The notes beneath the pieces are model-generated. The model saw only the letters and a list, made by a program, of their open reading frames with translations. It was not told the origin of the DNA and did no database searches. Position numbers and translations under genes: made by a program. DNA of 64,000 bases from Filosporella fistucella. Lineage: Eukaryota > Ascomycota > Leotiomycetes > Helotiales. Below are positions 48,574-60,329 of this stretch, piece by piece (position 1 is the stretch's first letter; each line of letters opens with the position of its first letter). The stretch covers positions 620,001-684,000 of the forward strand of contig JAQJZZ010000002.1 in the NCBI GenBank assembly GCA_030077755.1, written 5' to 3'.

Positions 48574-51500
48574 TTAATGGAATTTATTAAGGAATTCCGG
48601 GTAATAAAGGTTTAACTTAGGTTCCCATATATTTTCTAAGTATAGGTAGCCCTTCCATTTAATTAAATACTTAATTATCTTATTAATTGTCTTATAGTCT
48701 AAGATTTCTTTCACTTTATACTCGGCAAGTAGGTTAACTAGTTTAATCTCAATATTAGGAATAGGTGGTGCTCCTGGTAATACTAGTTTAAGGAGGGAAA
48801 TGTGAAATACCGGGTATATCTTTATGCTCCTAGGTAATTGGAATTAGTAATTTACTAGTCCTTTAACCTTAATAATTTTAAATGGTCCCAATTTCCTATG
48901 GTCTAATTTATTGCTTAATCGCTTTATTTAAATATTATAATAAATTAAGTAAACTTTGTCCCCCTCTTTAAGCATAGGTTTTATACTATATCCTTTATTA
49001 TAATAAGACGCTAATTTCTTCATAAAAAATCATATATCTTTCGCGAGCTCTTAATATAACGATTTTAATTGGTTTACCTATATAATAACTTCTTTAGCCA
49101 TAACCGTAATTAGCTTAGGTATTTTATAAGCTATTGGATTATAGCCATAATTGGCATAAAATGGTGAGACCTAAGTCATCTCCGTGCTTGCGCTATTATA
49201 TGCGAATTACGCGGTGGGAAGCATTCCTGCCTAATTATCTTATTAATAATTCACGTAATATTATAAATATATTTCCATGATTTAATTTAGGCATTCCGTC
49301 TAACCATCCGTTTACGGGTAAAATAACGTTAATAGTTTATGCTTTATTTTAAGCAATATAATGAGTGTCATCTAAAATTTCGAAATAAAGAGCTTATCTT
49401 AATCTAAAATAATTTCTTTTAACGTCCTATAATTAGCGATAACGACTTTTATAAATATATAGGTCAAATCCTCGGCCATACTTGCTTTTAGGTATAATAT
49501 TATATACGCATACTTGATAAGCCTATCCACGATAATAAGGATAGAGTCATATACCTTATTCGTGACTAGTTCTTTAAAAGGAGGAAGTTTAACCACGAAG
49601 TCCTAAGTAATGGACTTTTATAATTATAAAGGCGTTTCTAGTAACTTTAGCATACCCTTTAGAGCTTATTAGGAAGACTTATTCCAAATGCAAGTATTAT
49701 ATATAATAATGATTTCTTTAACCATTTTCCTTATTCCTAAAAAGTAATAATCCGCGGATATCCTTTCTATTATTTTAAATATACCCTAATGTCCGTGAGC
49801 CAATAAGCCATGATATTTAGCGACAAATTCCTTCCTAAGTGCCGGTGGCATAAATACTCGATTATTATATGATAGGGTCCTATTTTTAAGCGTGAATTAT
49901 CCTTATGTAATTATAATATCCCATTTATTTTTATCCCTTTAATATTCATTTCGCAAGCGCTTATCCTAAGGGCCTATGCTTAGCTTAGCGAGTGCCGCTA
50001 ATTCCATTTTATTATATATTAAGGATTCTCCTTCTTCCTTAAATATCGCGTGAGACATATATATCTTATTTTTAAGATATTCTGGTTTTCGGCTAAGGGC
50101 GTCCGCCCTAGCGTTTTCCGTTCCTTTTATATAAGAGATGCGTAAATCGATAGTGGTTAAAGTCTTTGCCCATTATACTTATCATTTATTTAACTCCTTT
50201 ATTATAATGAAATAAACCAAGTTTTTATGGTCCATTAATATTTAAACCGGGTTAGGTGCACCCTCTAAGTATATCCTCCATTTCCTATAAGCATCCATAA
50301 TTGCCAAGAGTTCCTTATCATAAATCTCATAGTTTAGTTCTATTATTAATAATTTATAGGAATGGTAAGCAACTAGTTGCTATCTCCCTTGCTCGTTAGG
50401 CTAGCTAAGCACGGCTCTAATAGCATAATCGGAAGAGTCCGTTTTAACCCTAATCGGTGATTAGGGGTTAAAGGTAATTAGGACCGGGGCCTTTATAAAT
50501 ATTTTCTTAAGCTTTATAAAGCTCTTATTAGCTTTATTGCTCTATTCAAAAGTCAGGTCCTTCTTAGTTAACTCGGTTAGCGGTGCTACTATATCCGAAT
50601 ATCCTTTAATAAATCTCTTATAATAATTAACGAATCCTAAAAAGGATTATATGTCTTTTATATAGGCCGGTTCTTTCTAGTCAAGGACCGTTTACACCTT
50701 GGCTAGGTCCATTTTAAGTCTATTAATGCCAATAATAAACCCAAGGAAGGTTACCTCCATTTAATAAAAGAAACACTTTTTTAATTTAAGTCTAAAATTA
50801 ACTAATTTAAGTGCTATTAATATAGCTTAAATATCCTTAATATATTATTAGGCGTCTTTTAAGTATATTAATATATTATCCAGGTATATAATATAATATA
50901 TATCTAATAGGTGTGAGAGGATATTATTTATAACCCTTTATATAGTGGCTAGGGCGTTAGTTAACCTAAAGGGTATAACCTAATACTCATATAGTCCCTA
51001 TAGCATTTGGAATGCTATTTTCCACTTATTCCCTTCCTTAATCCTAATAAGGTTAAAGGCTCCTCTTAGGTCAAGCTAGGTAAATATTCTAGCCCCTTAT
51101 AAGCGATCCCTCAGGTCATTTGCAAGTGATAACGGGAAACGGTCTTTGATTATGATTTTATTTAATCCCCTATAATCCACGTATAGTCTCGGATCCCCTC
51201 CTTTCTTAAATATAAATAACGTCGGGCTTGCCGCTAGTAACTTAAATGGTTATATAAACCCTTTTTTCAGGTTTTTATTAATATATTTCCTAAGCGTCCT
51301 CTGGTTTTCTTAAGAAAGCCTATATATAATTTTAAATAACGGTGTCTTTCCTTTTATAATCTCGATCCTATAATCCCATGATTTATATGCTAGTAATACT
51401 TTTAGGCCTATTTTATCCTAAAATAGCCTACTAAACTCTCTATATTCCTTGGGTATCTTACCCAATAGCGAACCCTAAGATAAGTATTCTAGCTCTTTTA

Positions 51501-53754
51501 TAAAAGTGACGCATGCTTCTCGCTAGCTAAGTTCTAAGTTCTTATGTCTAACCTATAGCGTCTTATTATATAAGCAACTCTCAAGGATTATTATCCTTGC
51601 TTTTTAATTAATAGTGGGCCCGTGCTATTCTAGCCATAGCAACCCAAAAATGATTTAATATCGCCTTATCTTAATAATATTAAATTATATTTCTTCTTTA
51701 TGCCCTTCCTCCGTCCTTATACGGGTTAATATTATTTATATATCAATTAACCTTCCTCGGTTATTAATTAATAATCTATTAACTATTAGTAGTGCATATG
51801 GGTCTTTGGCGACCCTGGTTAATATATTAATAAGTAACACGGTTTCTAATAATATAAAGTTTCCTATTACTCTATAATTTACTATTACTCTAATTGGTTT
51901 TTTATATCCCCTTAAATATACGTTTATATATAGCTATTTTTCGCTTAGTCCTCCCGTGGCGCATATCTCGCCTTTAATGATCCTTAACTTTTGGCTAGGG
52001 TCTTTTAACACCTTCTAGCTTTCATTTACTTCGCGGATTTTAGTGCCCGTATATTGGGTCTTAACGTCCGTCCATATTTAGGTATTCGGGTCTAAGTATG
52101 TGACCTGGTATATTACTCTTAAATAGAGTATTAGTCCCGTGGATTCTTTCATGATTCCTTTGCCATATAACGTTCTTATAACATTATTTTGCCAAAAACG
52201 GTTTCTTATGTCTTATTTGCATAGAGTCTAATACTTATAAAGTTGCGGGGCTAAAGGTTCTAATTCCATAAGGCGAGTCTAATAAGTGCTATATACTTGA
52301 TTTTATATTTTATGTCCGTGAAAGCTTTGCCAAAGTATCCCCTTTTTATTAACCTCCATTAGCCTTTAAAACGTGCCCTAAGCCAGTCCTCCTAACCCGA
52401 CCTTAAATGGTTCTTTAAATATAACCATTTTATCATCTCTAATTCTTATTAATCGCCACTCTCGGCTTTAGTGGATCGGAGTGTCCTTTCTTTGGATTAC
52501 CTCTTATAATTCTCCTATTTAAGGGTCTTCCTAGCGAACCTTCTTATAAAGTTAATATTTGGCAATATGTTAATCTTTGAAATCCGCGTGCCAAGTCCCT
52601 TTACTAAATGCTTTGCGTTTAATTCCTCGCTCTTTATCCTAAATATTAGGTTCTAGTTAAGTATTAATCTTGGCTTCCTCTAATTATTCCTCTATTATCT
52701 GATAGATACTAGGCTATTATTTAATTATATAAGCTTCCCTTAACTTTATAGGTATTAAAATTCTCATGGCTCGGGGCATTCCCTTCTCCGCGGCGTTTAA
52801 GGTTTTCCTCCCCTTTTAGTTCCCTTTCTTTTCTCCTTTATATGCTAATGCGATATGATTAGGGAGTTTATAATTAAAGTAGAGTCCCTTCTCTCATCGT
52901 GACTTTATAACTTCTAGCGATAACTTGGATTTCCTTTAATTACCTCGGGAAGTAGCATTTAATTTTATCGGGTTTAATTAACGGTTTTCTTGCGCTTTCC
53001 CCCTTTATTTGCCTAAATTGGCCTGGTAACCCCTCCTGCCATGTCCTTAGGAATGCTATTCCCGATAAAACTCATATATGCGGTTATTAATTTATATAAT
53101 ATATTTAATTAATAATATTATATCTTAAGGTGGTCTTTTCATGCGAGCGAGTTCCATGCTAACATATAGTTTTAATCCTCGCTTATAATGGCTTATTAGT
53201 GCTCTCGTGTCTTATTTAATCTGGTTAGCATACTTTTAAAAGTCCGTAGAATAGTTAATAATGCTCCTAGTCTATTTTAGTGCATATAGGTGAGTTTCCG
53301 CCGTCTTAACCTCATTAATATTTCTAAATATTCTTTTAATTTCCTTCTTAAATCCTCCCCACGTCCCAAATATGGTTTACGTGGTTATTATAGCTCTATA
53401 AGTATCCGGATATTTAAAATAGTCCATTAAAAAGGGCTAAACCCATTTTATAGCTTCTCCCCGGAGATAGGAAAATATCCATAAAGCGTAGCTTTTATCC
53501 GTGAGGAATTTATTATTATTAAAGTGGGTATAGAGTTTTATCTATAATAGGAAAACTTTTAACTCCTTTCAATTTCCTATAAAGATGTCTAATAGCTTAA
53601 CCCTAAGTGTTTCTTCTAATTACGCGTTAAACTCGATAGTGCTTAGGCTACTATCCCTCATAGGAACGTCGTCGTCCATTCTTTATAATAATAAGGGTAT
53701 TCCTATAACACTACTCTTAAGACTAAGTACGTTTGCTAGCGCTTTGCCGGACAT
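48574..53754 (-). pseudogene. gag-pol: C1 gag-pol polyprotein with chromodomain
   Basis: ATG (53754-53752) to the first TAA (48576-48574): 5,181 nt. Gag, zinc knuckle near 52840-52890, protease, RT with YLDN at 50875-50886, RNase H, integrase (KLPPFKELVTNKVYDS and DRLIKYAYIILYLKAS, 49596-49450), chromodomain 48577-48723. It retains many sense codons but the second catalytic Asp is already Asn and stops are present, so it is inactive. The open stretch at 49399-49596 on this strand is real integrase; the + strand frame at 53585-53767 is a shadow. Confidence 0.92.
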
Positions 53755-53796
53755 GCTATTTAAGTGAATCGGTATCCCTTAAAAAGGTGCTTAAAG

Positions 53797-54152
53797 TATA
53801 ATAGTTATTATACGGGCCAATGCTCATATAAGGGTTCTAGTTAAAGAATAAGTATATTATAAAGACGTTCTAGTTATAATATTATTAAGTATAAAGAATA
53901 TTATTTAAAGTTGAGCACGAAGCTCCTATCTAGTAGTAAAAGTGCTAGTCTTATATAGAATCTTCATTCTCCATAAATTTACTTAGCTCGAGGTGAGTAG
54001 GCTAAATCGCGACCCGATCCCTTCGACCCCCCTCGAGACCCTCGATCCAGTCACGTGATTCTGTGGTCCCGTGACTCTCTGGTTTATGGTTCTTTGTGTC
54101 GCCTAGCCGGACAACCGAGCCTTAGGCCATAACCGTGATTATAACCGTAACA
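53797..54152 (-). repeat. C1 5' LTR (right)
   Basis: 356 bp; least mutated LTR of the window, outer end CA intact; CACGTG at 54052-54057 and several GTCACG/CGTGAC words near it. Confidence 0.93.
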
Positions 54153-54157
54153 CTAAC

Positions 54158-54686
54158 TTGAAAAATTATTAAAAAGAAAAGGTTAAAAGGGAATAGGGAA
54201 GGGTATTTATACTTGAAATAGAATAAGGATAAGGCTTGCTATTATATAAAGGCGAATTATTAAATCTTGAAAAGAAGGGAAAGCAAAAGCAAATTATTAG
54301 TTAAAGTTAAACTTTATAAATGCTATAAAGAGCGAATACCTATTAAAGTAGCCTTTATAATAGCGCTGGCTTACTTCTTGCCCTTGCCGTAAATAGTAGC
54401 ACACTTCTTTGAGTCCTTAGGGGCTATTTTTGGTTATTTTATTAAGGTTGAGGTTAGCGCTAAAAAGTTTATTTAAGTAGGAAGACGTTTAGGGTAAGGG
54501 GCAAAGGCGAATAATTGGTTAAAAACTAAATTATTTGCTTAATGGCTTTAAAACTATAAGCTATATGCAATTTACCTTTGGCCGAATTAAATCAATTATT
54601 TAAGGATTCTTTTCCTTAAAAACTTCTTTTCCTTTTTAACCTTTTTCCCTTTAAATTATATAAGAAAATAGGGTTATATTATAGCT
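54158..54686. promoter_or_regulatory. L2 divergent intergenic region, right part
   Basis: Counterpart of about 9735-10263 in L1. No gene supported; possible promoter of ORF X. Confidence 0.4.
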
Positions 54687-57200
54687 ATAGAAAACGCATT
54701 AGACATTCAATTTAAGAGCATTACTCTTATTATTAGCATAATATTTTAGAATGCATAAGAAATAAAGGATTATCTTATAGGTATCCTAAAATAAAATAGA
54801 TATAAGGTTAAGGCAAGCATTCTTTAAGATATGCTATAATATTATAAAAGGGCATTTAATATAATTAAAGAAGTATTCTTATTTATATAAGAAGGGGGAG
54901 CTTATTGGACACACATATCTAAGGACGAGTTTACTAGCAAGTAAGCATAGGCGCTATTAATTATTAAGGAAAATAAGAAGAGACAAGACTAAATGCATAA
55001 GGTAAAGAAGGCCATATATAATAGGTAAAAGGATAATAATATTATAAAATGGTTAAATGAGATAAATTACTCGCTAAATTTCCTTTATATATATAAAAAG
55101 CTAGCTCAACTTGCTAATAGCTTAGAATAATTAGTGCGACTAATAAATATTATAATAATTTAATGTCTTATTAATAAAAAGAAATGGGCCAAGCCAATTA
55201 AGGGTCTCACGTTTAATAATTTTAATAAAGTATAAAAGATTTGGAATAAAAAGGTAGAGAAAATTTTATTATAGCAAGCATAAGAACTAGGAATAACCTT
55301 TAGCATTTATGGATTTTTAAAAGAGATTAATATAAAAACGATTAAAGAACCTATCCCTAAAGACCCGATATAGCTAAATAATAATAATGGTGGTAGAGAA
55401 ATTTTACCCTGCCCGGCAGGTTAAAATTTATTAATTTTAGGTGCGAATTATAAAGGTAGCGGTCGGGCTCTTAGATTTAAAGGAATTCGCATGCCATAAG
55501 AGGAAGCGGAGGAATATAGAATGGTTTTAGGACCTATAAATAAGCTAGATAAAGAAGAAATAAATGATATAAAGGAAAAACTAGTAAATAGCGGAGAAGA
55601 AGATAAGGATATATAGGTAGTAAGTAGCTAGTGCCATTATATAAAAGATATTACGGAAGGCTAAAAGATTATAATAAAAAAGAAGAGAATACTTGGGATT
55701 ATTATTAGGATAAAGCTATTAATTAAGATGCACATATTTAAAAAGATTTGCTTTTTATATAAATGGCTTATAGTAAAATAAATTGGGCTTTATATTAAAC
55801 GCTTAAATTGACCTCTTTTAAACTATTAATTAAAATATGTGCTAAATCACTACTTGGATATTAGAAAACTAAAGACTAATAAGGCGATATATTAATGGTT
55901 TCGAGTTATGAGTCAATTATTAAGACCTTTTAATAAACTAGGCCCTTATAAGTTTTTTCACGATAAGTAAGAAACCGATTTTGCTTTTAATTAGGAAAAG
56001 ATATTAAATGCTTAAGACCCCACGATTCTTTTTAAATAAAAGGCTAATGGATCCGTTATTACCCCGCTCTTTAATTAATGGTTTTAGAACCTGGAATTAA
56101 AGAAATAAATATTAAATGAGTTTAATATATACCGCTAATATCTTTGAGAAATTAATGGTTATAAGAATATTAGCTAGCTAAGAAATATGTTTTACTTAAT
56201 CGCTTAATAACTAATATGTTAAGATTATGCCTATTATATATTATACGCGGCACTAAGGCTTAATGCTATATAGCGTTTAGTTAGCTACCCTTATTATGCG
56301 AAATATTATATTCTTAGAAATAATACTTATTTTTATTATATTAATCTTAATATATTAGACTTGCTAGCCAAGTAGCGTAGCGTATATATAATTTAAGGAA
56401 TAATATTAATAGATAAAGAGGACGATGAGAATTGCATATTCTTTTTGCCTAAAATATAGCATAAGCTAAGAAAATGGTGGGATCGTGTAATTGCTTAAGG
56501 GCAGGCTATAAATGGGTTTATTTATCAGATTACTAATTAGCTTTTTATTAAAGAAGACGTTAAAGTTCTAGGATTAGAGGATTAAAGGAATATATTTTAT
56601 AGGCTAGGAGACGCGCGAATCACATTGCCATTAATATCCCATAATGCTACCGGTCTTATTATAAAGGTGCGATATATAATGCTTCCCTAGTTTATAGGCA
56701 TATAGGATAATAAGGAGAACTTGGAAGTAATTAAGGGAAGCACTTGGCATATGCTATCCGAGTTGCATAGAGATTAAATTACTCTAATAGCTATGCCATC
56801 CGGGCTAGCTAATAAATATGGCGCTATACCCTTTAAATTTCCTATAAGCTTTAAATTAGGGGGTTTAAGGGCCTTGTTTAATGCCCTTATATATTATAAA
56901 CGCTAGAGCTCACCTATAGTCCTAAAGGAGAGGAATATATTATTAGGTAATAATAAGGAAGCTATTTATAGATTTATTATAAAAGGACGTAAGAGAGCTA
57001 CGCGTATAGCTTTGGCTTTATATAAGGATATAATAGAGGAGGAGAAGCGTGTATTTAAGGAGAAGTTATTTTATTTTCACTTAAAGCGATCTCGTGCTTT
57101 TAGAACTCTTATGCTTAAGGTTAAGCCAAATGTAAATATATTAGATAAGGGGGTTTTAATAGAGGCCTATAAGGAGGGTCTCTACTTTATAAAGGATTAA
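54687..57200 (+). pseudogene. L2 accessory ORF X, 837 codons, 2OG/Fe(II) oxygenase-like (uninterrupted copy)
   Basis: Frame from ATA 54687 (former ATG) to TAA 57198-57200, 2,514 nt, no frameshift. Oxygenase-like region about residues 545-680: YYINLNI with H-to-Y (56337-56339) and D-to-N (56343-56345), both in RIP context; a kept distal His (56640-56642) in ISHNATG; Arg CGA (56670-56672). Together with L1 these give HxD-x(~100)-H-x(~10)-R, the layout of phytanoyl-CoA-dioxygenase-like enzymes, which use Fe(II) and 2-oxoglutarate to hydroxylate substrates. The N-terminal 500 residues and C-terminal 150 are unrecognised; the last 63 codons (57012-57200) are still open. Not part of gag or pol, so a cargo gene or an extra retrotransposon function. 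The fold call is inference from motifs. Confidence 0.62.
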
Positions 57201-57258
57201 AACGTGGAAAAGTAGGTATGGAATAGTTAAGGGGCGATTATTCTTAAGGGAGGACGTA

Positions 57259-57464
57259 TATAATAAGGTTAAAGCCCCGTGATTTTAGGTTATATATTTT
57301 ACCGGTAAATAGTTTTTCCGCTCCGGTGCTCACTTTATATATAATATAGCCTAAGCATAACTTAATAATATAATCCTTCTTCTTTTTTTAAATATTACCC
57401 CTATTATTTTAGTTATTATATTATTTATCATGCACTTAAATGGCACACTTCTTATCCCTTTACA
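57259..57464 (+). repeat. L2 3' LTR
   Basis: 206 bp, ends CCCTTTACA; purine tract AAGGGAGGACGTA just before it; followed by ATAT (57465-57468). Confidence 0.92.
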
Positions 57465-57468
57465 ATAT

Positions 57469-59936
57469 TTCCTAAGCGTCCTTTAATCTTCTTAAGAAAG
57501 CCTATATATAATTTTAAATAATAGTATCTTTCCTTTTATAATCTCAATTTTATAATCCTATAATTTATATGCTAATAATGCTTTTAGGCTTACTTTATCC
57601 TAAAATAGTTTATTAAACTCTCTATATTCCTTAGGTACTTTACTTAATAGCAAACCTTAAGGTAAGCGTTTTGGCTTATTTATAAAAGTAGCGCATGCTT
57701 CTCGCTAGCTAAGTTTTAAGTTCTTATATTTAACTTATAATATCTTATTATATAAGTAACTCTTAAGGATTATTATCCTTACCTTTTAATTAATAGTGGA
57801 TTTATGCTATTTTAGCTATAATATCCCGAGAATAATTTAATATCGCCTTATTTTAATAATATTAAATTATATTTCCTCTTTATATCCTTTTTCCGTCCTT
57901 ATATGGGTTAATATTATTTATATATTAATTAATCCTCCCTAGTTATTAACCAATAATCTATTAATTATTAATAGCGAATATAGGTCTTTAATAACCCTAA
58001 TTAATATATTAATAAATAATACGGTTTTTGGCGATATAAAGTTTCTTATTACTCCGTAATTTATTATTGCTTTAATTGGTTTTTTATATCCCCTTAAGTA
58101 TATATTTAGGTATAATTATTTTTCACTTAGTCTTCTTATGGCATATATCTCACCCCTAGTAGTCCTTAATTTATGGCTAAGGTCTTTTCTTATCTTTTAG
58201 CTTTTATTTGCTTTATGGATTTTTATACCTATTTATTAGGTTTTAATATCCGTCCAGGTTTAGGTATTTGGGTTTAAGTATATAACCTGGTATATTTCTC
58301 TTAAATAAAGTATTAGTCCTATAAACCCTTTTATGATTCCTTTATTATATAACGTTTTTATAGCATTATTTTATTAAAAACGGTTTTTTATATCTTATTT
58401 ACATAAGGTTTAATACTTATAAAATTATAGGGCTAGAGGTTTTAATTCCTTAAGGCGAGTTTAATAAGTATTATATACTCGGTTTTATGCTTTATATCCA
58501 TAAAAGCTTTACTAGAGTATTCCCTTTTTATTAACCTTTATTAGCCTTTAAAACGTGCCTTAGGCTAGTCCTCTTAGCTCGACCTTAAATGGTTTTTTAA
58601 ATATAACCATTTTATTATCTCGGATTTTTATTAATCGCTATTTTTAGCTCTAATAGGTTAGAGTATCCTCTCTTTGAATTACCTCTTATAGCTTTCCTAT
58701 TTAAGGGTCTTCCTAATAAACCCTCTTATAAAATTAATATTTAGCAATATGCTAATCTTTAAAATCCACGCGCCAAGTCCCTTTATTAAATGCTTTATAT
58801 TTAATTCCTTATTTTTTATCCTAAGCATTAGGTTTTAATTAAGTATTAATCTTAGCTTCCTTTAATTATTCCTCTATTATTTAATAAATATTAGGCTAAC
58901 GTTTAATTATATAAGCTTCCTTTAATTTTATAGGTATTAGAGTTTTTATAGCTCGGGGCATTTTCTTTTTTATAATATTTAAGGTTTTTTTTCCCTTTTA
59001 ATTCCCTTTCTTTTTTCCTTTATATGCTAATGCGATATAATTAGGGAGTTTATAATTAAAATAGAATCCCTTCTCTTATTATAACTTTATAACCTTTAAT
59101 AATAACTTGGATTTCCCTTAATTACTTTAGGAGGTAATATTTAATTTTATTAGGTCTAATTAATGGTTTTCTTATACTTTCCCCTTTTACTTGCCTAAAT
59201 TGGTTTAATAATTCCTTTTGCCATGCCCTTAGGAATGCTACTCTTAATAAAACTTATATATATGATTATTAATTTATATAATATATTTAATTAGCGATAT
59301 TATATCTTAAGGTGGTCTCTTTATATGAGTAAGCTTTATGTTAATATGTGATTTTAGTCCTTATTTATAATAGCTTATTAATGCTCTTATATCTTATTTA
59401 ATTTAATTGACGTATTTTTAAAAGTTTATAAAGTAATTAATAATATTTTTAATTTATCTTAATATATATAAGTGGGTTTCTATTATCTTAATTTTATTAA
59501 TATTTTTAAATATTCTTTTAATTTCCTTCTTAAATCCTCCTTATATCCTAAATATATTTTATATAATTATTATAGCTTTATAAGTATCAGGATATTTAAA
59601 GTAGTCTATTAAGAAGGGCTAAACCTATTTTATAGCTTTTCCTTAAAAATAAGAAAATATCCATAAAGCGTAGCTTTTATCTATAAGGAATTTATTATTA
59701 TTAAAGTGAATATAGAGTTTTACTTATAATAGGAAGACTTTTAACTCCTTTTAATTCCTTATAAAGGTATTTAATAGCTTGACCCTAAATATTTCCTTTA
59801 GCTATGCGTTAAACTCGGTAATGCTTAGGCCATTATCCCTTATAAGGATATCATTATTTATCCTTTATAATAATAATAGTATTCCTATAATATTATTCTT
59901 AGGGCTAAGTATATTTGCTAATACTTTGCCGGACAT
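57469..59936 (-). pseudogene. gag-pol: A3 gag-pol, 5' part (gag, protease, start of RT)
   Basis: From ATG (59936-59934, MSGKVLANILSPKNN) through the capsid region, zinc knuckle (near 59030-59080, degraded) and protease (near 58050-58140) to the L2 insertion in RT. Continues at 39295. Confidence 0.9.
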
Positions 59937-59978
59937 GCTATTTAAGTGAGTTAGTATCCCTTAAAAAGGTGCTTAAAG

Positions 59979-60329
59979 TATAATAATTATTATATAGGCC
60001 AATGCTTATATAATATTTTTGGGTAAGGAATAAATATATTATAAAGACATTTTAATTATAATATTATTAAGTATAAAGAATATTATTTAAAGTTAAGCAT
60101 AAAGCTCTTATTTAATAATAAAGGTATTAGTCTTATATAAAATCTTTATTCCTAATAAATTATTTAAATTAATATGAATTGATTAAATCGAGCCTCAATT
60201 CCCTTAATTCACTTAATTCCCTTGATTTAATCACGTGACACTTGCCTCGTGACTTTTTAACCGTGGTTCTCTATATAGCCTAATTAGTCTGCCAAGCCTC
60301 AAGCCATAATTGTAGTTATAACTATAATA
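59979..60329 (-). repeat. A3 5' LTR (right)
   Basis: 351 bp; CACGTG at 60232-60237. Followed by CTTAA (60330-60334). Confidence 0.92.

Larger units (their letters stand above)
47524..54152 (-). mobile_element. Chromovirus C1, complete, reverse, nested in L2
   Basis: 6,629 bp with 356-bp LTRs at 47524-47879 and 53797-54152. It keeps visibly more G/C and CpA than its neighbours (for example CTCGAGACCCTCGATCCAGT in the right LTR), so it was exposed to RIP less or later. Gag-pol 5,181 nt as in subfamilies A and B; LTR sequence distinct, so a separate subfamily. Confidence 0.94.
39296..57464 (+). mobile_element. L2, large LTR retrotransposon with accessory ORFs (interrupted by C1)
   Basis: 206-bp LTRs at 39296-39501 and 57259-57464; the end at 57464 keeps intact CA. 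About 11.53 kb without C1. Same gene order and gene lengths as L1. Inserted in the RT of A3. C1 sits between its two divergent accessory ORFs, so all five reading frames are uninterrupted here, which makes L2 the better reference copy. Confidence 0.9.
35559..60329 (-). mobile_element. Chromovirus A3, reverse, interrupted by L2
   Basis: 351-bp LTRs at 35559-35909 and 59979-60329, same subfamily as A1 and A2. Own sequence 35559-39295 plus 57469-60329. The flanking 5-mers do not match (TTAAA left, CTTAA right), unlike every other element with both ends in the window. The right one is the reverse complement of the A1 flank at 27766-27770, pointing to an inversion with breakpoints in A1 and A3. 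Confidence 0.9.
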
